64,000 nt of DNA, taken from the NCBI GenBank assembly GCA_947631945.1, contig CANRNI010000009.1, positions 1-64,000 on the forward strand. Reading direction: 5' to 3'. The position numbers and the translations under genes were made by a program. This stretch comes from an uncultured Clostridia bacterium. GTDB lineage: Bacteria; Bacillota; Clostridia; Oscillospirales; Acutalibacteraceae. The notes under the pieces were generated by a model. The model worked only from the letters and a program-made list of their open reading frames with translations, ran no database searches and was not told the origin of the DNA. Of this stretch, positions 27,292 through 38,100 are shown piece after piece. The stretch's first letter is position 1; each line of letters begins with the position of its first letter.

Positions 27292-29550
27292 GTGATTAAA
27301 ATGAGATTTATTGAAAATATTAACGACGGCTGGGTCTTTCATAAGGGTCCCCTTAAAAATGACGCGACGCCTTCATATCCGAGTCTTACATGGAAAAATA
27401 TAAAGCTTCCGCATACATGGAATGCTCTTGACGGTCAGGACGGAGGCTTTGATTATTATAGGGCAAAATCATGGTATATGACATCTATGGAGCTTGATTT
27501 GGCTCAGGACGAAGAGGCATATCTTGAATTTGAAGGCGCGGAGGCTGTAGCCGAGGTATATGTAAACGATATAAAGGTCTGCGCTCATAAGGGCGGATTT
27601 TCCGCTTTCAGATGCAATATTACCCCGTATATCAAGAAAAACCGCGCTAAAATAACTGTATCGGTCGATAACGGCGAGAGCAAAGAGTTGTACCCTCAGA
27701 CAGCCGATTTCACTTTTTACGGCGGACTGTATCGAGGCGTAAAGCTGATAATAGTAAACAAATGTCACTTTGACCTCGATTATAACGGCGCTCCGGGTAT
27801 CGCGGTAACTCCCGTTATAAATAAAGACGGCACAGCGACTGTAACGGTTGAATCCTTTACGTCCGAGCTTACCGATGACTGCGAAATTGTATTTGAAACC
27901 GACGGAAAACCCATTATTTTACCTCACGGCGAGAAAAAATGCGATATCACTATAGAAAATCCCCATTTGTGGAACGGACGCAAAGACCCGTATCTCTATA
28001 CGTTGAGCGCAAAAATAATGCGAAAGGGCGAAGAGCTTGACAAGGTCGAGGTAAAATACGGTATAAGGTCGTTCCGTATTGACCCCGAAAAAGGATTTTT
28101 TTTGAACGGTGAATATTATCCGCTTCACGGCGTTTCTCGGCACCAAGACAGGGAAAATATGGGCTGGGCAATAACGGAAAAAGAACACCGCGAGGATATG
28201 GAATTGATTGCGGAGGTAGGCGCGAATACGGTACGTCTCGCGCATTATCAGCATTCTCAATACTTTTATAACTTATGCGATGAATACGGAATGGTCGTTT
28301 GGGCGGAAATCCCATTTATATCGACTTTTATGAAAGGCAAAGCAGCAAAAGAGAACACCTTATCGCAGATGAAAGAGCTGATTTGCCAGAATTATAACCA
28401 CCCGTCAATAGTTTGCTGGGGAATAGCGAATGAAATTACAATAGGCGGAGAAGATTCGGAGCTTACAGAAAATCTGCGCGCTCTCAACGATTTGTGCCAT
28501 GAGCTTGATAAAACAAGATTAACCTCTATAGCGAATCTTACTATGGTGGAAAACGACAGCGTTTTAAATAAAATCACCGATATAATTTCTTATAACCATT
28601 ATTTTGGCTGGTACATAGGCGACGTCGCGGATAACGGGCCTTGGCTTGATAAATTCCATGAGGAAAACCCCGAAATATGTCTCGGTCTTTCGGAGTACGG
28701 CGCGGAAGGAATAATCACGTATCACAGCGACGAGCCTAAGATTCAAGATTATTCCGAGGAATACCAATCGTATTACCATGAAAAAATGCTTGAAATACTC
28801 ACCGACAGGCGCTATTTGTGGAGCACATACGTATGGAATATGTTTGATTTCGGCAGCGATATGAGAGACGAGGGCGGCGTAAAGGGACGAAACAACAAGG
28901 GACTTGTAACGTACGACAGAAAAATAAAAAAGGACAGCTTCTATATTTACAAGGCCTATTGGAGCGACGAGAAATTCGTCCATATCTGTTCAAAAAGATA
29001 TACCGACAGAACGGGCGATTCAATCACCGTAAAGGTATACTCAAACAGTCCGAAAGTCACGCTTGAGGTAAACGGAGTAAAAGCGGGTACAATCACGGGC
29101 GATAAGGTCTTTGTATTTGAAAACGTACCGCTTAAAAACGGCGGAAACACGGTAAAGGCTTTTTCCGACGAATGTCAGGATTTCGCGGAATTTAACAGAG
29201 TTGAAAAGCCTAATGAGAGCTATACTCTGAAAAATGAAAAATCCGGAACCAACGCCGCAAATTGGTTTGAGGATAACGCCTCGGAGGACGGGCTCGAATT
29301 TAAGGACGGTTATTTTTCCGTTAACGATAAAATAGGCGATTTAATGAAAAATAAGGAGGGCGAAAAATTCGTTTCCTCCATGATAGAAAAAATTTCAGCC
29401 GAAATGAATATGAATATCAGCAAGGGAATGCTGAATATGGCAAAAAGCTTTACAGTTCAAAAGGTATTCGATATGGCAGGCTCAAAAATACCGCCGGGAG
29501 TAAAAGCCAAGGTAAACAGCGAGCTTCAGAAAATAAAAAAAGCTCCGTAA
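27292..29550 (+). CDS. Glycoside hydrolase family 2 (beta-galactosidase/glucuronidase-like) with extra C-terminal region
   Basis: LPHTWNALDGQDGGFDYYRAKSWY...GVSRHQDRENMGWA...CWGIANEITIGGE...GLSEYGAEG. Start may be the ATG at 27301. Confidence 0.88.
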   Translation: MIKMRFIENINDGWVFHKGPLKNDATPSYPSLTWKNIKLPHTWNALDGQDGGFDYYRAKSWYMTSMELDLAQDEEAYLEFEGAEAVAEVYVNDIKVCAHKGGFSAFRCNITPYIKKNRAKITVSVDNGESKELYPQTADFTFYGGLYRGVKLIIVNKCHFDLDYNGAPGIAVTPVINKDGTATVTVESFTSELTDDCEIVFETDGKPIILPHGEKKCDITIENPHLWNGRKDPYLYTLSAKIMRKGEELDKVEVKYGIRSFRIDPEKGFFLNGEYYPLHGVSRHQDRENMGWAITEKEHREDMELIAEVGANTVRLAHYQHSQYFYNLCDEYGMVVWAEIPFISTFMKGKAAKENTLSQMKELICQNYNHPSIVCWGIANEITIGGEDSELTENLRALNDLCHELDKTRLTSIANLTMVENDSVLNKITDIISYNHYFGWYIGDVADNGPWLDKFHEENPEICLGLSEYGAEGIITYHSDEPKIQDYSEEYQSYYHEKMLEILTDRRYLWSTYVWNMFDFGSDMRDEGGVKGRNNKGLVTYDRKIKKDSFYIYKAYWSDEKFVHICSKRYTDRTGDSITVKVYSNSPKVTLEVNGVKAGTITGDKVFVFENVPLKNGGNTVKAFSDECQDFAEFNRVEKPNESYTLKNEKSGTNAANWFEDNASEDGLEFKDGYFSVNDKIGDLMKNKEGEKFVSSMIEKISAEMNMNISKGMLNMAKSFTVQKVFDMAGSKIPPGVKAKVNSELQKIKKAP

Positions 29551-29560
29551 TATAAACGGA

Positions 29561-29618
29561 AAATATCGGTGCAAGACATGCGTTCAGCCGTCAGGCGTGA
29601 TTTGTTCAGTGCTTGCCT
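29561..29618. mobile_element. Partial (solo right end) MITE-like repeat
   Basis: cggtgcaagacatgcgttcagccgtcaggcgtgatttgttcagtgcttgcct, homologous to the right end of 52214-52391. Confidence 0.65.
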
Positions 29619-29636
29619 AATATTGATAAATATTAC

Positions 29637-29678
29637 TATGGAGTGTCTACACATACCGATTTGTGTAGACACTCCATA
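29637..29678. repeat. Perfect 17-bp inverted repeat between convergent genes
   Basis: tatggagtgtctacaca-taccgatt-tgtgtagacactccata. Confidence 0.9.
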
Positions 29679-29683
29679 AACGA

Positions 29684-30583
29684 TTATATTATATCTTTAT
29701 AAAACTCTTTTATATAAGCGTCTATATCTGCTCTCGACGCTTTAATCGGTCCGGGAGTTTCCATTTTAAGGGAAACGGTTGCGGTCGCGTACAGCAGAGA
29801 GGTTTTTATATTGCTGTTCAGCCTTTCGTTTATATACGCCGCAAAGGTCGTGTCTCCGCGTCCTGTTCTTCCGCTTAAATTTCTTGAGCGAATCGGGCAT
29901 GAGTATACGTTTTTGCCGTCATAAGCTATAACCTCGGTATTATGCGTTATGAGAATCTCTTTCGCGCCCCATGAATAAAGTGTTTTCGCCGCTTCATACC
30001 TGTCGTCAAGACCTGTCATTATTTCCGCTTCGGCGGCGTCCGTTTTAAGGAAATCAATATAAGGAAGCATTTCTTTTTTATCTTTCCAATCCTCAAAATA
30101 CATACTTCCGTTATCTTCGGCATTCACATGGCGCAGACAAGCTTGAACATCTACCGCAAGCTTGCCTCTTTTTGACATTTCTTTCATCATTTCGCAGTTA
30201 AAATCGCCGTAAATAAGCCCCGCGAAATGATATATGTCAGCCTCGATATTATTCGGAATATCCGACGTTTTAAACGGGTCGCCCACGCTTTTGCAGACGC
30301 ATATTCTTCTTTCCTTATCGGGAGTTAAATACCTGTTATACATATCGGTCGACTTTTCCGCGTCGATACAATATATATCCTCTTTTGGTATTGTAAAAGC
30401 GTTAAGCCTGTCATGGTCTTTTTTTGCAACTTTTGTGACAGCGAGTACATGGTGCCCGAGAGCGTACGCCGACGCGGACGAATAAACCACAGCTCCGCCC
30501 GGAATAATCTGCTCGTTGCCGAGATGGTCTATATTCTCATCCACGGTAATATGACCGATAATCGCTGAAGAATATTTTTTCAT
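29684..30583 (-). CDS. PfkB-family carbohydrate kinase
   Basis: IGHITVDENIDHLGNEQIIPGGAVVYSSASAYALGH...SGRTGRGDTTFAAYI. Confidence 0.88.
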   Translation of the reverse strand: MKKYSSAIIGHITVDENIDHLGNEQIIPGGAVVYSSASAYALGHHVLAVTKVAKKDHDRLNAFTIPKEDIYCIDAEKSTDMYNRYLTPDKERRICVCKSVGDPFKTSDIPNNIEADIYHFAGLIYGDFNCEMMKEMSKRGKLAVDVQACLRHVNAEDNGSMYFEDWKDKKEMLPYIDFLKTDAAEAEIMTGLDDRYEAAKTLYSWGAKEILITHNTEVIAYDGKNVYSCPIRSRNLSGRTGRGDTTFAAYINERLNSNIKTSLLYATATVSLKMETPGPIKASRADIDAYIKEFYKDII

Positions 30584-30621
30584 TTTCTTCGCTCCTTTAA
30601 ATATCTTTTATTCTTACGCAT

Positions 30622-31518
30622 TTATTCATAAAGTCCTTTCTGATATTCAGCCTCAAGCCCCTCTTTTATATAGCATTTTACAAGATTCAAACGCAGAATA
30701 TCGCGCACCTTTGAATGGTCGTACGTCATAAAATCGCCCGCTATAATATTTACCTTTTCGAGCCTTTCGGGGTCAACCGCTATCTGCTCTAAGATTCCCT
30801 TATAGTAGGGACGCAGGGACATATCGAGCTTTCTGGGCGAAGTAAGATTGACGGCCGTGCCGGGATTCGGCGTCTGCTGGGTCTGAAACCAATAAAAACC
30901 GTCGGTACTGTTTTTATCAAAAAGCTCCAGCGTTCCCCTCGCAAAATCGGGCGCCGCAGAACCGAATATTTTTTTATCCCACGGGAGTATACACGGGCAA
31001 TCAACGCTGTACTCGTAGTCCTTTTTCTCATTTATGAGAATATATCTTTTCCCCGATTTTCTTATATCCCCTACAGTAACGTCCCCGATTTTTTCAAATT
31101 CGCAAAAGGCGTTTTTTTCGGGGTCTATGTATTGCTTTAAAAGCTCGTTTACCTTTTCGGGTTCGGCTTTATAATGAAGCTTAACAGGCCCTATCCGCTG
31201 GTCATAATACTCCCTTATATCAAATATGAAAAACTCGCTGTCATTCTCATTAAGCATTTTTCTGAACTGATAGAGAACCGATTCAAACGACGCTCCCTTT
31301 GCCACACCGTGAGCGAGAACTATCGTGCCGTCCCTCGCTGTATCGAGTCTTATACAGAAATGCCTTATCCCGTATTTAAACTGAGTATAAAAGTTATCGT
31401 CTTGACAGCAGGCCATTTTATTCATGCCGTAGCTGCCCGCATTATGCGCCCCGGGAATTACAAGCTTGGTAATTTTTACGTCATCCTTTATGTAAGACAT
31501 CCAATTTGAGTAAATCAT
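30622..31518 (-). CDS. Phosphatidylinositol-specific phospholipase C (X-domain)-like protein
   Basis: KITKLVIPGAHNAGSYGM...YGIRHFCIRLDTARDGTIVLAHG; no obvious signal peptide. Confidence 0.8.
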   Translation of the reverse strand: MIYSNWMSYIKDDVKITKLVIPGAHNAGSYGMNKMACCQDDNFYTQFKYGIRHFCIRLDTARDGTIVLAHGVAKGASFESVLYQFRKMLNENDSEFFIFDIREYYDQRIGPVKLHYKAEPEKVNELLKQYIDPEKNAFCEFEKIGDVTVGDIRKSGKRYILINEKKDYEYSVDCPCILPWDKKIFGSAAPDFARGTLELFDKNSTDGFYWFQTQQTPNPGTAVNLTSPRKLDMSLRPYYKGILEQIAVDPERLEKVNIIAGDFMTYDHSKVRDILRLNLVKCYIKEGLEAEYQKGLYE

Positions 31519-31704
31519 ATAATATCCTCCCTTTTGCCTAAAAGCATATAATACTGTCTTATCGGCAAAATTTTATATTTCATTTGTTATTTTAACACAA
31601 GTTTGCAATAAATACAAGAACTTTTTTGTGTAATTTTTGTAGAAATGTTAATAAATTTTTAAACAGTAAAAAATTATTGCTTTAAATTAAAAAATCAACG
31701 CTCC

Positions 31705-32313
31705 CTAAAAACTTTTTACACAGGTCGATATTATGAATTTATTGCAGCGTATTTCCGAAGTAAACGAATATTTTTTGTCCGAGCAAATTATTCCGTTTTC
31801 CGTTACCGTAAACTCTGCGGACTTTAAACCTCCCGAAATTCCCTCCCCCGTACATTTAAGGTACGCTTCTTTCAGCGTCCATACAGTATAGAACCGTATC
31901 AGTTTTTCATCTTCGTTTTTTGAGGAAAATATATATTCTTTTTCATTTTCGGTACAAAAAATCCGCGTCGCCCCATAATTTACGGGTCTTATTTTTTCAA
32001 TGTCAATTCCCGCTTCAAACCGTGAAATTATGACCGCTACCGTTCCCATCGAATGAGAAATGCTGAAATATATATTTTCATTAACATATGGCTTGCCCTT
32101 CTCCGTTCTGAAAATTTCTATTTTTTCAGGCGGTATTCCGAGCTCTTCGGATAAAGCAAGCCTTGCGACGGCTTCGCCTGCCACCGTCGATTTTCTGTTT
32201 GATTCATCGGGAAACTTATTCGTTCTGCGTAACGTTTCGTCGGATACAATTTTTTCGTATTCCAAATAATCCTTGTTTGTTAAAGAAAAGGTATCGCATA
32301 TGTATATCCGCAT
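31705..32313 (-). CDS. 4'-phosphopantetheinyl transferase (Sfp-type)
   Basis: GKPYVNENIYFSISHSMGTVAVIISRFEAGIDIEKIRP...FYTVWTLKEAYLKCTGEG; start taken at MRIYICDTFS. Confidence 0.88.
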   Translation of the reverse strand: MRIYICDTFSLTNKDYLEYEKIVSDETLRRTNKFPDESNRKSTVAGEAVARLALSEELGIPPEKIEIFRTEKGKPYVNENIYFSISHSMGTVAVIISRFEAGIDIEKIRPVNYGATRIFCTENEKEYIFSSKNEDEKLIRFYTVWTLKEAYLKCTGEGISGGLKSAEFTVTENGIICSDKKYSFTSEIRCNKFIISTCVKSF

Positions 32314-32498
32314 TTTTATTGCCGCGCGGTACAAAAAATCACGCAAGACGCTGTGAAAAGCATTACGGGAATATCGTAAAAGCTCGGGCGTCCGCTTACA
32401 GTACCGCTCCTTTCTTCGGATTTTCACTTGTATTCATTGAGCGTTACATATATTATATACTTAATTTAACTTTTTGAAAAGTATTTTTATAAAAAGTG

Positions 32499-32526
32499 TT
32501 GACATTATGAAATTTTGGGATATACT
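32499..32526 (+). promoter_or_regulatory. Sigma-A-type promoter of htpG
   Basis: TTGACA - 16 nt - TATACT. Confidence 0.75.
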
Positions 32527-32530
32527 ATAT

Positions 32531-32557
32531 TTAGCACTCAATACATGAGAGTGCCAA
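32531..32557 (+). promoter_or_regulatory. CIRCE element (HrcA operator)
   Basis: TTAGCACTC-N9-GAGTGCCAA; one mismatch to TTAGCACTC-N9-GAGTGCTAA; directly downstream of the promoter. Confidence 0.9.
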
Positions 32558-32584
32558 AGCGAATTTTAAAATAAGGTGATTGAA

Positions 32585-34456
32585 ATGAGAAAAAAGCAAT
32601 TTAAAGCGGAATCAAAAAAATTGCTTGACATGATGATTAACTCCATTTATACGCATAAAGAGATTTTTCTCCGTGAGCTTATATCAAACGCAAGCGACGC
32701 GATAGACAAGCTGTATTTCCGTTCGCTTACAGACGAAACAGTAGGAATGGATAAGGGCGATTTTAAAATCACAATCGAAATTGATAAAGAAAACCGCGCT
32801 TTAACGATATCCGACAACGGCATGGGAATGACCGCCGACGAGCTTGAGAGCAATCTCGGCACTATCGCGAAAAGCGGTTCGCTTGATTTTAAAAAGGACA
32901 TGGAGGAAAAAAGCGAGGTCGAGATAATAGGTCAGTTCGGCGTAGGCTTTTATTCCGCGTTTATGGTCGCGGACAAGGTAAGCGTTTTAAGCAAGGCTTT
33001 CGGCTCGGACGAAGCGAATATCTGGGTAAGCGAAGGCGCGGAGGGCTACACCGTTGAGCCTGCCGAGAAAGAAAACGCAGGAACGGTTGTAACTCTTTAC
33101 TTAAAGGAAGATACCGAGGAGGAAAAGTACAGCGATTTCCTTGAAACATACAGAATAACGTCCATTGTTAAAAAATATTCGGATTATATACGCTATCCAA
33201 TTATGATGGACGTTGAAACGACAAAACCCGTCGAGGGAAAGGAAAACGAATATGAAACAGTAAGCGAAACAAAAACGCTTAACAGCATGATTCCCATTTG
33301 GAGGAAGAACAAAAGCGAGCTGACAGACGATGATTACAATAACTTTTACAGGGATAAATTCTATGATTATGAAAAGCCCGCAAAGGTTATACATTCCAAA
33401 GTAGAGGGTCAGGCTACCTATGACGCGCTGCTTTTCATTCCGCAAAAAGCCCCGTACGATTATTACACCAAGAATTATGAAAAGGGATTGCAGCTTTATT
33501 CAAACGGCGTGCTTATAATGGATAAATGCCCCGACCTTTTGCCCGATTATTTCAGCTTTGTAAAGGGTCTTGTTGACTCTGCCGACCTGTCCCTGAACAT
33601 TTCGCGCGAGGTTTTACAGCATGATTATCAGCTCAAGCTTATAGCAAAAACAGTTGAAAAGAAAATAAAATCAGAGCTTGCCAATATGCTCAAAAAGGAC
33701 AGAGAAACTTACGAAAAATTCTATAACGCTTTCGGAATGCAGTTAAAATACGGTCTTTACGAGAGCTACGGAGCGCATAAAGACGTTTTACAGGATCTAA
33801 TTATGTTTGTTTCATCACATGAGGATAAGCTCACAACGCTTAACGAATACGTTGACCGCATGAAGGAAGGCCAGGAAAATATTTATTACGCGAGCGGCGA
33901 AACAAAAGCGAAAATAGATATGCTCCCGCAGGTCGAAGCAGTAAAGGACAAGGGATATGAAATCCTTTACTTTACGGACAATGTAGATGAATTCGCGATT
34001 CAGATGCTCATGACGTATGAGGACAAGCATTTTGTAAACGTATGCGCCGATAAACTTGACCTTGATACGAAAGAAGAAAAAGAAGAAATCAAAAAGGAAA
34101 ACGAAGAAGCAAAGGATATGCTTGACAAAATGAACGGAATCCTCGGCGACGCGGTAAATTCCGTCCGTTTTACAAACGCTCTGAAAAATCACCCCGCGTG
34201 CCTTACAAGCGAGGGTATGCTCTCAACGGAAATGGAAAAGGTTCTCAATTCCATGCCGAACAATGAAAATGTAAAAGCGGAAACTGTGCTTGAAATAAAC
34301 GCGAACCATCCGATTGCCCAAAAGCTCAAAGAATTAAGCGATGAAACGCTCGAAAAATATACAAAGCTTCTCTATATGCAGGCAAGACTTATCGGAGGGC
34401 TTTCCATTGAAGACCCTGCCGAGTTCAGCAGACTTATAAGCGAGCTTATGGTATAA
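32585..34456 (+). CDS. htpG: Molecular chaperone HtpG (Hsp90)
   Basis: [35 protein letters not shown]...[21 protein letters not shown] aaggtg upstream of ATG. Confidence 0.96.
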   Translation: MRKKQFKAESKKLLDMMINSIYTHKEIFLRELISNASDAIDKLYFRSLTDETVGMDKGDFKITIEIDKENRALTISDNGMGMTADELESNLGTIAKSGSLDFKKDMEEKSEVEIIGQFGVGFYSAFMVADKVSVLSKAFGSDEANIWVSEGAEGYTVEPAEKENAGTVVTLYLKEDTEEEKYSDFLETYRITSIVKKYSDYIRYPIMMDVETTKPVEGKENEYETVSETKTLNSMIPIWRKNKSELTDDDYNNFYRDKFYDYEKPAKVIHSKVEGQATYDALLFIPQKAPYDYYTKNYEKGLQLYSNGVLIMDKCPDLLPDYFSFVKGLVDSADLSLNISREVLQHDYQLKLIAKTVEKKIKSELANMLKKDRETYEKFYNAFGMQLKYGLYESYGAHKDVLQDLIMFVSSHEDKLTTLNEYVDRMKEGQENIYYASGETKAKIDMLPQVEAVKDKGYEILYFTDNVDEFAIQMLMTYEDKHFVNVCADKLDLDTKEEKEEIKKENEEAKDMLDKMNGILGDAVNSVRFTNALKNHPACLTSEGMLSTEMEKVLNSMPNNENVKAETVLEINANHPIAQKLKELSDETLEKYTKLLYMQARLIGGLSIEDPAEFSRLISELMV

Positions 34457-34526
34457 TTTTAAAAATACCGCACAAAGATCGTCCTACACTTTTACACACA
34501 ATCTTTGGCGGTATTAACTTAAAAAA

Positions 34527-34880
34527 TTATTTGTCCTTAGGCTTAGTCATAAACGATACCACAACGCCCGACAGCAAAGCCGCCATAACTCCTGCGGAAC
34601 AGGCTGTAAGCGGTCCTGTGAGGGCGCCTATAAGCCCCATTTCATCTATAGCTTTTTTTGTTCCCTCTATAAGAGTATATCCGAAGCCCGTAAGAGGAAC
34701 AGTCGCTCCGGCTCCGGCAAATTCCTTTATAGGCTCATAAAGCTCAAAAGCTGAAAGTATTACTCCGGCAACGACATATCCGACAAGTATTCTTCCGGGC
34801 GTAAGCTTTGTGTTGTCAATCAATATCTGTCCGATTACGCATATAAGCCCGCCTACGACAAAGGCTTTTAAAAAAGTCAT
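34527..34880 (-). CDS. spoVAE: Stage V sporulation protein AE
   Basis: FLKAFVVGGLICVIGQILIDNTKLTPGRILVGYVVAGVILS...GALTGPLTACSAGVMAALLSG; start taken at MTFLKAF. Confidence 0.88.
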   Translation of the reverse strand: MTFLKAFVVGGLICVIGQILIDNTKLTPGRILVGYVVAGVILSAFELYEPIKEFAGAGATVPLTGFGYTLIEGTKKAIDEMGLIGALTGPLTACSAGVMAALLSGVVVSFMTKPKDK

Positions 34881-34938
34881 AAAAAACACCTCGGGTACAG
34901 TTTGCGTATTTTTACCGAAATTATGCCCGAAACGCATT

Positions 34939-34985
34939 AAATTAAGGAAACACCGAAAAAGGCCTGCTCGGTGCTTCCTTAATTT
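34939..34985. mobile_element. TIR-only miniature of the MITE family (18-bp near-perfect hairpin)
   Basis: aaattaaggaaacaccga-11 nt-tcggtgcttccttaattt; same termini as the other elements, core absent. Confidence 0.7.
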
Positions 34986-35005
34986 TATTAATTGCCAAAA
35001 AATTT

Positions 35006-35180
35006 AAGGCAATACCGCATAATTATTGTCGTGCAGATGTGCCAAGAGATTTTTCGTCAGATTGACAAAAATGACGCAGGAATACTGACGTATTTCAAGG
35101 AGTTTTTGGCAAAGATGACGGGAAATCTCGGTGCAGATGCGCGGCAAAGGCGATAGCCGTTAATTGTGCGGTATTGCCTT
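35006..35180. mobile_element. MITE-like repeat, TIR type B; right end overlaps the 3' end of addA
   Basis: TIRs aaggcaataccgcataatta / ttaattgtgcggtattgcctt; core shared with 52214-52391. Confidence 0.85.
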
Positions 35181-38100
35181 AACAGTTCTTGCGGTTTCAA
35201 GCGAATATATAAGCGTTTCGGTTACGGGCAATTCGAGTATTTGCTCCGCCGCGCGCTTATACATATCGAGCTGACCGCCGTAGATTTCCGTAAAATCGGA
35301 ATCGGTTTTGTTTCTGTCCGTCTTATAATCGACAACAACGGCGTTTCCGTTTTCCGTAAATATGAGATCCGCTTTGCCAAGAACAAGGATTTTTTCATTT
35401 TTTACGTTTTCATTTGCCGTTTTATCTATATCGCCGAGACTTATTTCAACAGTAAATTCCTTCTCCCTGTAAACGCTGTCGGCGTTTATTATCCGGCGGC
35501 ACAAATCGGATTTCAAAAACAAATCTATTTTATCAAGCTTTATCACTTTCGCCTGAGCCTCGGTAAGAATATTCGCCTTAAGCAGTCTTTCGCGCTCTGA
35601 CGCGGCCGAATCCGCATTAAAATCAATATTTTGCAGCATTAAATGGTTGGCTGTGCCTATCTGAGCGGGCGTAAGCTTTTCACCGTAAATAAAGGACGGC
35701 TTAGAGGACGCAAAATAATCGGGATTGAATTTTTCCTTTTCAAAATCGGACGCGGTTCTTTTCGGTCTTGCGTCCGCAGGAAAAATATAGGGATATTCAT
35801 ACTCCGCCGCTTCGGCTATTTTTTCCACAATATCCGCATCGGGTTCGGGAGCTTCACGCGTCGAGAAAATTTCCCCGTCTTGAGAAAATTCATCGACAAT
35901 GACGTTTAATCTGCTGTCCGCTTTTTTGCAGCGGCGACCCGTCATACCTCCGATTGAAGCAACGGCGTTCATATCGGGATGCGACATATAACCGAGCAGA
36001 AGCCAGCGCATATAAGATGTGGCGTTCAATACGGCGCAGGGCGACGGTTTTCTTCCTCTCGCCGCGTCGGAAGACGCGCCGCAGACCGCCTTTTCAAGAT
36101 TTTTTACCGTCGAGACAAGTATAAGACGTTCTCTCGCCCTTGTCATTGCCACGTAAAGAACTCTCAGTTCCTCTGAAATCATCGCTTTTTTCACCGCTAT
36201 TTTAGCCGCGCGATGACCTATGGACGAATATTTTTGAAGTCTCTCGTTATTCAGTATAACCATTCCGACGCCTGCCGACGGACTGATTATCATATCCTCG
36301 GAAATATCGGATACGTTAAATTTTTTCGCGCAGTCGGCTATTATTACGAATGGGAATTCAAGCCCTTTTGATTTATGGATACTGTAAATTTTTACCGTAT
36401 CATCGCTTTGAGAAGCTGATGAAAACGCGGGGATATCGGCTCCGTTTTCGGAAGCCTTTTCGATATATCTTATAAAGCCTCCTATTCCTCCGTTTCCCGA
36501 GGTCGCGTACTTAGCGGCGAGCTCGCACAGAATTATAAGATTAAGCCTTCTGTTTTCGCCGCCCGGGAACGCTCCGACAAGCGACATATATCCCGTCATA
36601 TCAAGAAGCGTCCTTATGAAAATATCAAACGGCATGACCGCCGAAAGCCGTCTGTATTCCTGCGTCTTTTCAAGGAACAATGCGGCTTTTTCATTTGTAT
36701 CGGCCGACTTTTTAAGGCATACTGCCATTCTTTGCTTTTTATCCGCGAGCTTTATTTCGGTTATTTCATCGGCTGTAAAAGCGAAAATCGGTGAAAGCAT
36801 TACGGAAAGAATTGAGATATCGTCTGTAGGATTGTTTATAACCTTTAAAAGCGACATGAACACATTTACTTCCGGCGCGGAGAACAGATTTGTCTTTTTT
36901 TCGCCGCACGCCTTTAGACCTTGCGCTTCGAGCGCCTTGGCGTATATATCCGTTTTGCCCGCCGCGCTTCTTAAAAGAATACAGAAATCCCCTGCTTTCG
37001 CCTTTCTTTTTCCGTTTTTATCCTGTACTTCCATTCCGGCAGAGAGCATATTTTCAATTATCGACGCTATGTAAGCGGCTTCGTCTTTTACACTTTCCGC
37101 CTGTAAGAATCTCATTTCCACGGCCGGTTCTTTATCCTCGGGATAACCGTCTGCGTAATACAGCGCTTCTTTTTCGGTATATTCCATTTCGCCCGCGTAC
37201 TCGCTCATAAGATTGCCGAAAAGGAAATTTATATTGTCAAGAATCCCTTTGCGGCTCCTGAAATTTTTTCCGAGAACTATCTCGGCAGGATACGTTTTTC
37301 CGTCAAACGACGCGTACTCACGACTTTTTTTTACAAATATTTCAGGCATGGCAAGTCTGAAACGGTAAATACTCTGCTTCACGTCCCCCACCATAAACAG
37401 ATTTTTACGGTTTTTTGAAATCATCATAAACAGCATATCCTGTGCTTCGTTCGTATCCTGATATTCGTCTATGAGAATTTCGCGGAATCTGTTTTCAAGC
37501 GACGACGCAAGAGAGGACTTTTTAATTTCACCGTCATTTTCGTCAATCAGCAGACGAAGCGCGAAATGCATTATATCGGAAAAGGTATAGCTGTTTTTTT
37601 CCCTTTTAAGGCGCATATAATTTGTTCCGAACTCTTTTACCGTTTTTACAAGCGATTTGATAACGGGATAAAGCAATTCCGTATCGCTGACATTATCCTG
37701 CGTATTGGCGCAGAAATTTTTTCCGCACTCATAAAGGAGACTTTCGACCCGCTTATATTTTGCCTCGGCGGATAGCTTAACGGGGTCCTTTCCGAAGCCT
37801 TTCGGAGCCGAGGGAAGCTTCGGAATACTCAAAGAGCCGAAAAACTCAAAAAGACTGTCCCATGAAGCTTCGTCAATAAGCTTGTCAATCTCGTCAAGAG
37901 TTTCAATCGCGCCCGAAATCACGGAATAATATTTTTCCTTTATTACCTCGGAGCCTTCGATATCGAGGAGCGCCTCGCCGATAAGCTCTCTGCAAAATGA
38001 TGAGGTAACACAGGCGTTTTCCATAATAATTTTACCCCATACGGTTTCCGGTATATTTTCGTTTTTTTCATACATTCCGACAATCTCGTCAAGTTTGCGT

